Part shown: positions 42,280 through 50,366 of the stretch, piece by piece | Layout of the letters: each line of letters starts with the position of its first letter | Numbering within the stretch: the first letter of the stretch is position 1 | Assembly (NCBI GenBank): GCA_022820645.1 | Contig: JAJEFD010000013.1 | Coordinates: 440,878-504,877 of the forward strand | Source of the DNA: Dehalococcoidia bacterium | GTDB lineage: Bacteria > Chloroflexota > Dehalococcoidia > Lucifugimonadales > Australimonadaceae | Length of the DNA: 64,000 nucleotides | Reading direction: 5' to 3' | Translations under genes and position numbers: made by a program | Notes under the pieces: model-generated | What the model was told of the DNA's origin: nothing | What the model saw: only the letters and a program-made list of their open reading frames with translations | Databases searched by the model: none

Positions 42280-42560
42280 GTTACGACCGCCGTAGAAGCC
42301 GTCAGGCAGGCGCCGGGATCCGCCTGCGCACGCTCTGCGCCCTCGTTGTCCTGCTCGCCGCGGTCGTGTTCGACCTGCAGTGGATCTGGGGCGTGTTGTT
42401 CCTGTTCTGGTCGGCGCAGAGCCTCTTTGCCGGTGTGACCTTTCTCGTGGAGCCGGTCTACCGCGACGAGAATCCCCGGCTCTTCTGGGCCATAGCGGCG
42501 TTGTGGTTGGGCCTGAGCCTGGCGCTCATCGCCACGGATGTGGCGGGGTTGGTCGCTTGA
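42276..42560 (+). CDS. Small three-helix membrane protein coupled to the Rieske oxygenase
   Basis: 94 residues beginning at the ATG that overlaps the oxygenase stop. Three hydrophobic stretches (LCALVVLLAAVVFDLQWIWG, VLFLFWSAQSLFAGVTFLVE, LFWAIAALWLGLSLALIATD) follow a basic N-terminus (SYDRRRSRQAG). No family is recognised. Coupled translation suggests it assists the oxygenase, perhaps by membrane attachment, by analogy with the similar layout at 8755-9746. Confidence 0.65.
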   Translation: MSYDRRRSRQAGAGIRLRTLCALVVLLAAVVFDLQWIWGVLFLFWSAQSLFAGVTFLVEPVYRDENPRLFWAIAALWLGLSLALIATDVAGLVA

Positions 42561-42593
42561 TGGCCGTCACTACCTGGACTCGAACAGTGCCCC

Positions 42594-43382
42594 CTACGTG
42601 AACCGCACGCTCACGCCGCCGAGCGTGGCGAACTCCGCGCGGACGGTGTCGCCCGCGCGGACGTCCATCGCCGTCGTGATGGTGCCCGTCATCACGAACT
42701 CGCCCGCGCGCAGCCCCTGGCCGAACTCCGCCAGCTTGTTCGCGCACCACGCCACCGAGCGCGCCGGGTTCCCCAGCACCGCCGACGCACGCGCCCGCTC
42801 GAACTCCTCGCCGTTGCGGTAGAGCACGACCTCCTCCGTCGAGAGGTTGAACGCGCCGGGAGGCAGCCGCGTGCTCCCGACCACGACCCGGGCCGCCACG
42901 CCGTTGTCCGCGATGATGTCCTGCTCCTTGATGCGCCACCCCTCGATGCGGCAGTCCACGATCTCCAGCGCCGGGAACACGTAGTCCGTCGCGGCCACCA
43001 CGTCCTGCATCGTCAGGCCCGGCCCGCGCAGCGGCGACTTCAACCGGAACGCCAGCTCCGGCTCCGCCTTCGGGTGGATGAGCTCGGACGACTTGATGCG
43101 CCCGTTGTCCCGCACTGTCGTGTCGTCGAATATCGTGCCGTAGATGGGCGTGTCGATGCCGAACACGGTCTGCATCGCCTTGTTCGTGAGGCCGACCTTC
43201 CGCCCGACGATGCGGTGCCCGTGCTCCAGCTCGTGCACGACGATGTCCGCGGCGACGGCGTACGCGTCCTCGGACGTGATCTCCGGCGCCTGCTCGGTGA
43301 GCGGGGGGATGGGCGTCGCGTTGTGCTCGGCCTCGCTCAGCGCGTGGGCGAGTGTATGGAGCACGTCGTGCGGTACCGGCAT
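42594..43382 (-). CDS. 2-oxopent-4-enoate hydratase / oxalocrotonate decarboxylase family enzyme
   Basis: 262 residues from ATG 43382 (GGAGGT 5 nt upstream). The fold is that of fumarylacetoacetate hydrolase-like hydratases in meta-cleavage pathways: GRKVGLTNKAMQTVFGIDTP, YGTIFDDT, PKAEPELAFRLKSPLRGPGL (metal Glu pair), FPALEIVDCRIEGW and GEFVMTGTITTAMDVRAGDTV. Such enzymes hydrate or decarboxylate 2-oxo-4-enoates from aromatic ring cleavage. With the Rieske oxygenase next door (opposite strand) it is a plausible aromatic catabolism step, but no ring-cleavage dioxygenase is in the window. Confidence 0.88.
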   Translation of the reverse strand: MPVPHDVLHTLAHALSEAEHNATPIPPLTEQAPEITSEDAYAVAADIVVHELEHGHRIVGRKVGLTNKAMQTVFGIDTPIYGTIFDDTTVRDNGRIKSSELIHPKAEPELAFRLKSPLRGPGLTMQDVVAATDYVFPALEIVDCRIEGWRIKEQDIIADNGVAARVVVGSTRLPPGAFNLSTEEVVLYRNGEEFERARASAVLGNPARSVAWCANKLAEFGQGLRAGEFVMTGTITTAMDVRAGDTVRAEFATLGGVSVRFT

Positions 43383-43440
43383 GGGGGACCTCCGTCGAGG
43401 ATGGGGCTGCGCCTGCGCCAAGATTACCAGCGGCGGTAAG

Positions 43441-44064
43441 ATGTCCGCCATGACCGGGAACGAGCCTCGCGTCGCGGCGGTACTGCTCGCGGCGGGCGAA
43501 TCGACGCGGATGCACGAGATGAAGGCGTTGCTGCCCTGGATAAGCGGCAGGACGCTGCTGGCGCACCAGGCCCATGCGCTCGGGGCGGCGGGCTACGAGC
43601 CCATCGTGGTGGTGCTCGGACACCTCGCCGAGCGGCTGCGGCAGGTGCTGACCGGCCCCGAGCCGCTGCAGATCGTCGAGAACCCGCGCTACCGCGAGGG
43701 GCGCACCACCTCTATCACCGCCGGCCTGGCTGTCGTGCCCGACGACGTCTCGGGCGTGCTCATCGTCTCGGTGGACCAGCCCCGCTCCGGCGCGCTGCTG
43801 TCGCGGCTGCGCGAGGCGTGGCTCGCGTCGCGGCCCGCCATCGCCGTACCGTCGCTCGACGGCAACGCCGGGCATCCGCCCTTGTTCGACACCGCGCTTC
43901 TGCCGGAGCTGCGCGGCATCACGGAGGAAGGGCAGGGGCTGCGGGAGGTCGTCTCGCGCCATCGCGGCGAGCGCATGCTCGTGCCGGTGGACGACCCGCT
44001 CACGCTCACGAATCTCAACACGCGCGAGCAGTACGAGGCCGCGCTGCGCCTCGCACAGGCGTAG
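43441..44064 (+). CDS. MocA/MobA-like nucleotidyltransferase (molybdopterin cytidylyltransferase type)
   Basis: 207 residues from ATG 43441. VAAVLLAAGESTRMHEMKALLP is the nucleotide-binding loop (usual GxSxRMGxxK; the glycine after Met is His-Glu here), followed by QIVENPRYREGRTTSI, VLIVSVDQPRSGALL (the usual DQP metal motif) and PSLDGNAGHPPLFDTALLPEL. These are the marks of the cytidylyl/guanylyl transferases that mature the molybdenum cofactor of xanthine- and CO-dehydrogenase-type enzymes. The xdhC gene 11 kb away belongs to the same maturation system. No hydroxylase structural genes are in the window. Confidence 0.85.
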   Translation: MSAMTGNEPRVAAVLLAAGESTRMHEMKALLPWISGRTLLAHQAHALGAAGYEPIVVVLGHLAERLRQVLTGPEPLQIVENPRYREGRTTSITAGLAVVPDDVSGVLIVSVDQPRSGALLSRLREAWLASRPAIAVPSLDGNAGHPPLFDTALLPELRGITEEGQGLREVVSRHRGERMLVPVDDPLTLTNLNTREQYEAALRLAQA

Positions 44065-44068
44065 CCCA

Positions 44069-44992
44069 TCAGCGGTCTGCCGCCGCGACCACCAGCATCG
44101 CCGACCCCGCGAACGACACCAGTACGCCGAGCACGACCCCGAGCGTGATGCGCTCCAGCCGCCGGTTCACCAGGTACGAGAGGATGAGCGTGAAGACGCC
44201 GATCATGCGCATGAGCGGGTTCACGACGCTCACGTCGGCGATCGAGAGCGCGAAGAAGCGCAGCAGTTGCGCGAAGAAAACAGCGAACCCCGCGCCGCCG
44301 AACAGCCGCATGTAGCGGAAGTTGATGGTGCCGATGAGGTGCCGCTGCGCGGGCAGGGCGAGCGTGGCCATGAGCACCGCCGACGCCCCGACGTAGGCGA
44401 TGAACGTGCCGACGGCGGCCACGCCCGTCGCGTCCTCCAGCGCGGCACGGATGAGGATGGGGCTGCTGCCGTACCCCACCGACGCGAGCAGGGAGAAGGT
44501 GTAGCCCTCCAGCATGCGCATCTCGACGGCAGGCTTGCCGCTCTCAGGGGAGGAGCGATTCCCGCGGTCGATCATCAGTGCCGGGCTGCCGAGGATGAGC
44601 GCGATGCCCACGAACATCAGGATGGTCGGCCGCTCGCCGAGGAGCACCATCGCCATGACGACGCTGTACGGCACGGCGATAGCCTGGATGGTGGCGGCGC
44701 GCGGGGCGCCGATGGCGGCGATGCCCCGGTAGTTGCAGTAACGACCGATGCCGAAGTGGACGATGCCCGCCGCGGCGAGCAGCAGGTAACCGTTCAGCGA
44801 TATCTCGCCGAAGTTGAAGAGCTGCCCGGTGATGAGCACCGCCGCGAGCCCGAACGGCACGCCGAGCAGCACGGTGATGAACGCGCCCTGCGCCGCCGTC
44901 GCGCCCGCGTCGGCGAACCCTCGCCGCACGAGGATGAAGTTGACGCTGAACGAGAACGCGGAGACGAGCGCGAGGAGCGCGCCGAATATCAT
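44069..44992 (-). CDS. EamA/DMT family transporter, paralogue 1
   Basis: 307 residues, ten predicted helices in two EamA repeats. It begins MIFGALLALVSAFSFSVNFI and includes ILVRRGFADAGATAAQGAF and FGIGRYCNYRGIAAIGAPRA. It is about 70-80% identical by eye to the two upstream paralogues in the helices. The cytoplasmic loop between helices 5 and 6 is short (MIDRGNRSSPESGKPAVEMR) and lacks the palindrome insert seen in the others, so it probably shows the ancestral form. It is the last gene of the CoA-transferase/EamA array. Substrate unknown. Confidence 0.9.
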   Translation of the reverse strand: MIFGALLALVSAFSFSVNFILVRRGFADAGATAAQGAFITVLLGVPFGLAAVLITGQLFNFGEISLNGYLLLAAAGIVHFGIGRYCNYRGIAAIGAPRAATIQAIAVPYSVVMAMVLLGERPTILMFVGIALILGSPALMIDRGNRSSPESGKPAVEMRMLEGYTFSLLASVGYGSSPILIRAALEDATGVAAVGTFIAYVGASAVLMATLALPAQRHLIGTINFRYMRLFGGAGFAVFFAQLLRFFALSIADVSVVNPLMRMIGVFTLILSYLVNRRLERITLGVVLGVLVSFAGSAMLVVAAADR

Positions 44993-45001
44993 GCCGTCAC
45001 C

Positions 45002-45997
45002 TCAGCGGTTCGCCGCCGCGACCACCAGCAGCGCCGACCCGGCGAACGATACCAGCACGCCGAGCACGACCCCCAGCGTGATGTGCTCCAGTCGCCGGTT
45101 GACCAGGTACGAGAGGATGAGCGTGAACACGCCCACGGTCCGCATGAGCGGGTCGACGACGCTCACGTCGGCGAGGGCGAGCGAGAAGAAACGCAGCAGT
45201 TGCGCCATAAAGACGCTCAGCCCCGCGGTGCCGAACAACCGCATGTAGCGGAAGTTGATGGCCCCCATCAGGTGCCGCTGCGCGGGCAGGGCCAGCGACG
45301 CCATGAGCACGGCTGACGCACCGACGTATGCGACGAAGGTGCCGATGGCGGCCACGCCCGTCGCGTCCTCCAGCGCGGCGCGGATGAGGATGGGGCTGGT
45401 GCCGTACCCCACCGACGCAAGCAGGGAGAAGACAACGCCCTCCACCATGCGTATCTCGACGGCGGGAGCGCCACTCTTGGTGGCGGCACTTGCACCTCTG
45501 GTCCCCTCTCCTGAGGGAGAGGGCTGGGGTGAGGGCTCTGCCGGGGAGGCAGGGGCGGGGCGCTTCCGGCGGTCGATCATCAGGAAGGGGCTCGCGAGGA
45601 TGAGGGCGATGGCCAGGTACATGGGGACGGTTGGCCGCTCGCCGAGCAGCACGATCGCCATGACGATGCTGTACGGCACCGCGATGGCCTGGATGGTGAC
45701 GGTGCGCGACGCGCCGATAGCCGCGATGCTCCGGTAGTTGCAGTAGCGCCCGATGCAGAAGTGGACGATGCCCGCCCCGGCGAGCAGCAGGTAGCTGTCC
45801 AGCGGGAGCTGGTCGAAGTTGAAGACCTGCCCGGTGATGACCACCGCCGCGAGCCCGAACGGCACGCCGAGCAGCACGGTGATGAACGCGCCCTGCGCCG
45901 CCGTCGCGCCCGCGTCGGCCAGGCCCCGGCGTATGAGGATGGAGTTGACGCTGAACGAGAACGCCGAGCCGAGCGCGAGGAGCGCGCCGAATATCAT
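45002..45997 (-). CDS. EamA/DMT family transporter, paralogue 2, with in-frame palindrome insert
   Basis: 331 residues. Helices match paralogue 1 almost throughout (MIFGALLALGSAFSFSVNSI; ILIRRGLADAGATAAQGAF). The loop between helices 5 and 6 is longer and contains PSPQPSPSGEGTRGAS, encoded by the interspersed palindrome at 45503-45535. The insert keeps the frame, so the protein is probably functional with a longer cytoplasmic loop. Nine bases separate its end from the start of paralogue 1. Confidence 0.9.
   Translation of the reverse strand: MIFGALLALGSAFSFSVNSILIRRGLADAGATAAQGAFITVLLGVPFGLAAVVITGQVFNFDQLPLDSYLLLAGAGIVHFCIGRYCNYRSIAAIGASRTVTIQAIAVPYSIVMAIVLLGERPTVPMYLAIALILASPFLMIDRRKRPAPASPAEPSPQPSPSGEGTRGASAATKSGAPAVEIRMVEGVVFSLLASVGYGTSPILIRAALEDATGVAAIGTFVAYVGASAVLMASLALPAQRHLMGAINFRYMRLFGTAGLSVFMAQLLRFFSLALADVSVVDPLMRTVGVFTLILSYLVNRRLEHITLGVVLGVLVSFAGSALLVVAAANR
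45503..45535. repeat. CCCTCTCC/GGGAGAGGG palindrome inserted within an EamA gene
   Basis: CCCCTCTCCTGAGGGAGAGG then GCTGGGGTGAGGG has the same stem and 3' flank as the intergenic copy at 27499-27535. It sits inside the coding sequence of paralogue 2 and is read in frame. Paralogue 1 lacks it at the same place. Confidence 0.8.
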
Positions 45998-46004
45998 GCC
46001 GCTC

Positions 46005-47021
46005 TCACCTCGTGGCCGCCGAGTAGACCAGCAGTGCGGAACCCGCGAACGAGACCAGCACGCCGATGACGACGCGCAGAGTGATCGTTTCCAGCGAGCG
46101 GTTGAACATCCAGGTGAGTATGACCGTGAAGACGTTCGCCATGCGCTGCAGTGGGTTCACGACACTGACGTCCGCCAGCGACAGCGCGAAGAAGCGGAGC
46201 AGCTGCGCGAGGAAGACAAAGAGGCCCGCGCCGCCGAACAGCCGCATGACGCGCAGATTGATGGCCCCCATCAGTTGCCGCCGTCCGGGCATCACGAGAG
46301 TCGCGAGGAGCACCGCCGACGCGCCGCAGTACGCGACGAACGTGCCTATCGCCGCCGTCCGCGTCGCGTCCATCAGCGCGGCTCGGATGAGGATGGGGCT
46401 CGTTCCGTACGCGAGCGCCGCGAGGATGGCGAACGTATACCCCTCGAGCAGCCGTATCTCCAGAGGGTTCCGTGCGGGCGCGGGCCTCGTCCCCTCTCCC
46501 CCCGGGAGAGGTCCACGTCCGGCTCCTTCTCCTGGGAGAGAGGGCTGGGGTGAGGGCCCTGCCGGGGTGGTGGGCGTGGGGCTCCTCGGCCTGCGCTCGA
46601 TGATCACCGCGGGGCCGAGCAGCACCAGCGCGATGGCGAACAGCATCGTCAGCGTCACGACCTCGTCGAGCAGGATGACGGCCATCAGGATGCTGTACGG
46701 GGTGACGATGCCCTGGATGGGGCCGGAGCGCGCCGCCCCGATCGCCTCGACGGAGCGGTAGTTGCAGTACCGGCCGATGCCGAAGTGCACGACGCCCGCT
46801 GCGAGCAGCAGCAGGTAGCCTGTCGGCGCCACCTCGCCGAAACGAAGGAGTTGGCCGGTGATGACCACCGCCGCGAAACCGAACGGCACCCCCAGCAGCA
46901 CGGTGATGAACGCGCCCTGCGACGCCGTCGCGCCTGCTCCGGCGATGCCCCTCCGGACGAGGATGGCGTTGACGCTGAACGAGAACGACGAGGCGAGCGA
47001 GAGCAGCGCCCCGAATATCAC
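46005..47021 (-). CDS. EamA/DMT family transporter, paralogue 3, with double palindrome insert
   Basis: 338 residues from GTG 47021, which overlaps the CoA-transferase stop. It is more diverged than paralogues 1 and 2 ([40 protein letters not shown]) but clearly homologous along its length. The loop between helices 5 and 6 is the longest of the three, with PSPQPSLPGEGAGRG and PLPGGEGTRPAP from two palindrome units in tandem (46491-46556). Overlap with the CoA-transferase suggests its cargo is linked to that enzyme's product or substrate; inference only. Confidence 0.9.
   Translation of the reverse strand: MIFGALLSLASSFSFSVNAILVRRGIAGAGATASQGAFITVLLGVPFGFAAVVITGQLLRFGEVAPTGYLLLLAAGVVHFGIGRYCNYRSVEAIGAARSGPIQGIVTPYSILMAVILLDEVVTLTMLFAIALVLLGPAVIIERRPRSPTPTTPAGPSPQPSLPGEGAGRGPLPGGEGTRPAPARNPLEIRLLEGYTFAILAALAYGTSPILIRAALMDATRTAAIGTFVAYCGASAVLLATLVMPGRRQLMGAINLRVMRLFGGAGLFVFLAQLLRFFALSLADVSVVNPLQRMANVFTVILTWMFNRSLETITLRVVIGVLVSFAGSALLVYSAATR
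46491..46556. repeat. Two tandem CCCTCTCC palindrome units within an EamA gene
   Basis: A first unit CCCCTCTCCCCCCGGGAGAG and a second CTTCTCCTGGGAGAGAGGG followed by CTGGGGTGAGGG are joined head to tail. They are read in frame in paralogue 3 at the equivalent loop position to the single insert in paralogue 2. Confidence 0.75.
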
Positions 47022-48241
47022 GCCACGACTCCCTCGGCCATGAGCGCCGCCGCTTCATCCTCCGCCATCCCAAGGTCGGCGGTCAGCACTTCGAGCGTCT
47101 GCTCGCCGAGCTGCGGTGGGACGCGGCTGGGGCCGCTGGGCGTTCGCGAAAGTTTGATAGGGTTGCCGGTGAACCGCACCGGTCCAAGCACCGGGTGCTC
47201 CATCTCCACGAACATCTCCCGGTGGTTCACCTGCGGGTCCACGGCCACCTCTGCGATGTCCTGCACCGGCCCTGCCGGAACGCCCATCTCGTTCAGTGTC
47301 TCCACCCACTCCGCGGTCGTCTTCTGCAGCATCGCCTCCTCGATCACGGGGATCAGCTCGTCGTAGTGCTGCGTGCGCGACCAGCCGGTGAGGTAGCGCT
47401 CGTCGTCCATCAGCTCCACGTGGTCTATCGCCGCGCAGAAGAGCGGCCACTGGTCGGTCCCGCCGCCCATGATGGCGACCACGACGTAGCCGTCGGCGGT
47501 CCGGAACGCCTGGAACGGCGTGGAGCTCGGATGCCGTGTGCCGATGCGCTGCGGCACCTGCCCGAGCGTGAAGTAGCGCATGAACGCGTTCTCCATGATG
47601 GAGACCTGGCAGTCCAGCATCCCGATGTCGATGTACTGCCCCTCGCCGGAGCGCTCGCGCTCCAGGAGCGCGCTCTGGATGGCGACGGTGGCGAAGAGCG
47701 CGGCGGTGATGTCGCCGATGCTTGCGCCGGGACGCACGGGGCCGCGTCCGGGCTCGCCCGTGATGCTCAGCATCCCGCCCATCCCCTGCACGATAACGTC
47801 TAGGGCGGCGCGCTGGGCGTACGGCCCTGTCTGACCGAAGCCGGAGACCGAGCACATGACGATGCGCGGGTTGCGCGCCCGCACGGCCTCGTAGTCCAGC
47901 CCCAGCCGCTGCATCGAGCCGGGGCGGAAGTTCTCGATGAGCACGTCGGCAGTCTCGGCGAGCCGCAGCAGCACCTCGCGTCCCTTCGGGTTGGCGAGGT
48001 TGACGGCGATGCTGCGCTTCCCCCGGTTGATGCTCATGAAGTACGTGCTGAACGCCTGCTCGTCCGTCTCCGCCCCCTCCGGCGTGAGGAACGGCCCGTT
48101 GCCGCGCGCCGGGTCGCCCGTCTCCGGCTGCTCGACCTTGATGACGTCCGCGCCGAGGTCGGCCATGAGCATCGTCGAGAACGGCCCTGCGAGGATGCGG
48201 GTGAGGTCTATGACGCGTATGCCTTCGAGCGGGCCGGGCAT
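47018..48241 (-). CDS. CaiB/BaiF (class III) CoA-transferase
   Basis: 407 residues from ATG 48241 (AGGAG 7 nt upstream; a longer frame to 48430 is antisense to the MFS gene). [75 protein letters not shown] and [19 protein letters not shown] carry the family marks, including the catalytic Asp (in IGMLDC). These enzymes move CoA between acids such as formyl/oxalyl-, carnitine or succinyl esters. It is the first gene of an array with three EamA transporters. Acceptor acid unknown. Confidence 0.93.
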   Translation of the reverse strand: MPGPLEGIRVIDLTRILAGPFSTMLMADLGADVIKVEQPETGDPARGNGPFLTPEGAETDEQAFSTYFMSINRGKRSIAVNLANPKGREVLLRLAETADVLIENFRPGSMQRLGLDYEAVRARNPRIVMCSVSGFGQTGPYAQRAALDVIVQGMGGMLSITGEPGRGPVRPGASIGDITAALFATVAIQSALLERERSGEGQYIDIGMLDCQVSIMENAFMRYFTLGQVPQRIGTRHPSSTPFQAFRTADGYVVVAIMGGGTDQWPLFCAAIDHVELMDDERYLTGWSRTQHYDELIPVIEEAMLQKTTAEWVETLNEMGVPAGPVQDIAEVAVDPQVNHREMFVEMEHPVLGPVRFTGNPIKLSRTPSGPSRVPPQLGEQTLEVLTADLGMAEDEAAALMAEGVVA

Positions 48242-48357
48242 GGGGCAACTCCTCGTGCGCAAGGTTCGGGAACCCCGCGATTCTACCCGACGCGCAGGGG
48301 ACGCGTGCCGGCGGCCCCGCATTTGCGCCGCGCCGCGATCTCCGCGACGATGCGCGA

Positions 48358-49584
48358 GTGAACGAAGAGCGGAAAACCGAACGGCTGCCGGGGCTCCTGA
48401 GCAAGGAAGCGCTGCCGGTGTTCTCCGCATTCTTCCTGTGGGGGTTCGGCACGGGAGCCCTCTGGATGGCGCGCCCGCTGCTCGCCTTCGACCTGGGCGG
48501 TACGTTCTTCCTCGTCGGCCTCGTCTCGGCGTTCAGCGCCGCTCCGCGGATCATCGGCGGGCCGCTGGGCGGAGCCCTGGCCGACCGGCTGGGACGCCGC
48601 CCCATCGTGGTCGCCGGCTGTGTGCTGCACGGAGGAGCCGCGGCCATGCAGGGGTTCACCGACAGCTACACCGTCTTCCTGATGCTCGAACTCGTCTCCG
48701 GCTTCGGCGTGGCCGTGTGGGTTACCGGGTCGGCTGCGCTGCTCGCGGACTTCACGCGGGTGACCAACCGGGGCAGGGGAGTCGCCCTGCGGAACATGTC
48801 CATGCGGCTGGGCATCCTCTCGGGGCCGGTGGCTGCCGGCTTGATCGCGACGGCTTTCGACATCGGGGCGGTGATGGTCTTCATCGGCGTAACCAAGATA
48901 TTCATCGTGGCCGTCACCTTGCTCCTGATCAAGGAGACGCACCAGCCCCGTGCTCCTGCTCCCGAGGCCGGGGAGCGTCCGCGACGGCGGTTGCGGCTGG
49001 ACGTGTCCGTGTTCAGGACGCGGAACTTCCTCACGCTGAGCGTGGTGACGCTCGCTATCGGCTTGGTCACGGCGGGGCCGGGCGCATTCCGGACGTACTT
49101 CCCGGTGCGGGCCGAGGACGTGGGACTGAGCGTCTCGGACATCGGGCTCGCCATCGGCCTGTCCGGCCTGCTCGCGATGCTCATCTCGATGCCGGTGGGC
49201 GCTGCGGTGGACTGGTGGGGGCGCAAGCCCATCCTGCTGCTCGGGCTCGTGACGATGGCGGCGTCGATGTTTCTCATCTTCGGGATGGAGGGACTGCTGA
49301 TCGCGCTGATCGTGGCGGGCGTGTTCGGCATCGGCGAAGTGGTGGGCATGAACACCCTCCAGACCTACGCGATGGACCTGGCGCCCGAAGAGAAGCGGGG
49401 CTACTTCCTCGGGACGTGGCAGGGTACCGTGAACGTTGGCCAGCTGGGCGGGCCGCTCCTGGTGGGCGCCATCGCCGCACCGCTGGGCATCCCCGCGGCG
49501 TTCGGGATCATCGGGGTCGTGCTGCTCTGCGCGGCGGCGTTCTTGGCCGTTTCGAGGACGGCGCCCGCGCCCGCACAGGTGTAG
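48358..49584 (+). CDS. MFS transporter, paralogue A
   Basis: 408 residues from GTG 48358, twelve helices. LLSKEALPVFSAFFLWGFGT at the start, GALADRLGRRPIVVAGCVLHGGAAAMQGF (helix 2-3 loop), RVTNRGRGVALRNMSMRLG and AMDLAPEEKRGYFLGTWQGT are shared almost word for word with paralogue B at 53575-54771. The pair resembles drug-efflux MFS carriers. It lies upstream of the MacB-like ABC genes on the same strand, about 70 bp before them, so the three may be co-transcribed. Confidence 0.88.
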   Translation: MNEERKTERLPGLLSKEALPVFSAFFLWGFGTGALWMARPLLAFDLGGTFFLVGLVSAFSAAPRIIGGPLGGALADRLGRRPIVVAGCVLHGGAAAMQGFTDSYTVFLMLELVSGFGVAVWVTGSAALLADFTRVTNRGRGVALRNMSMRLGILSGPVAAGLIATAFDIGAVMVFIGVTKIFIVAVTLLLIKETHQPRAPAPEAGERPRRRLRLDVSVFRTRNFLTLSVVTLAIGLVTAGPGAFRTYFPVRAEDVGLSVSDIGLAIGLSGLLAMLISMPVGAAVDWWGRKPILLLGLVTMAASMFLIFGMEGLLIALIVAGVFGIGEVVGMNTLQTYAMDLAPEEKRGYFLGTWQGTVNVGQLGGPLLVGAIAAPLGIPAAFGIIGVVLLCAAAFLAVSRTAPAPAQV

Positions 49585-49656
49585 GCGTGCCGGTTGCTCA
49601 CGCCGCATGTGCGTGCGATGGTATGCAGTCGCAGTGAAGGGGTACAGGAGGACTGT

Positions 49657-50364
49657 GTGACGAACATCATAGAGGCGCGGAGCGTGGTGAAGACGTACCG
49701 GGCGGGCGAGATAGAGGTGCACGCTCTGCAGGGGATAGACCTCTCGATAGGCAGGGGGCAGATGGTCGCGGTAATGGGGCCCTCCGGCTCCGGCAAGACC
49801 ACACTGCTCAACACCTTCTCCGGCATAGACGACGTCACGAGCGGAGAGGTGATCATCGACGGGGCGTCCGTGCACGAGATGTCGGACAGAGAGCGCACTC
49901 GGTTCCGCGCCATGAGCATGGGGTTCGTGTTCCAGGCCTACAACCTGCTGCCCGTGCTCACCGGCGCAGAGAACGTCGAGTTGCCGCTGCTGCTCGCGGG
50001 CCACGGCCAGGCGAAGGCCCGCGCCCGCGCGATGGAAGCGCTGGAGATGGTGGAGCTCGCGGACCAGGCGAACAAGCGCCCCGCCGAGATGTCCGGCGGA
50101 CAGCAGCAGCGCGTGACCATAGCCCGGGCGCTCGTGAACGATCCCGCCATCGTCTGGGCGGACGAACCGACCGGCGCGCTGGACAGCGAGACCGGCACGC
50201 ACATCATGGACCTGCTCTGCCGCCTCAACAAGCAGCAGGAGCAGACGTTCGTGCTCGTCACCCACGACTCCGTGGTCGGCTCCCGCGCCGGGCGCATGGT
50301 GCGGATGCGCGACGGCCACATCGAGAGCGATGAGACGCTCTCGGCGGACGGGAAGGCCAACTGA
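49657..50364 (+). CDS. MacB/LolD-type ABC transporter ATP-binding protein
   Basis: 235 residues from GTG 49657 (GGAGG 6 nt upstream). [20 protein letters not shown], Walker [15 protein letters not shown]-loop [20 protein letters not shown], signature [15 protein letters not shown], Walker [18 protein letters not shown] and H-loop VLVTHDSV. This is the ATPase family paired with FtsX-like permeases in lipoprotein sorting, antibiotic efflux and membrane remodelling. The permease gene follows after two bases. Confidence 0.95.
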   Translation: MTNIIEARSVVKTYRAGEIEVHALQGIDLSIGRGQMVAVMGPSGSGKTTLLNTFSGIDDVTSGEVIIDGASVHEMSDRERTRFRAMSMGFVFQAYNLLPVLTGAENVELPLLLAGHGQAKARARAMEALEMVELADQANKRPAEMSGGQQQRVTIARALVNDPAIVWADEPTGALDSETGTHIMDLLCRLNKQQEQTFVLVTHDSVVGSRAGRMVRMRDGHIESDETLSADGKAN

Positions 50365-50366
50365 CG

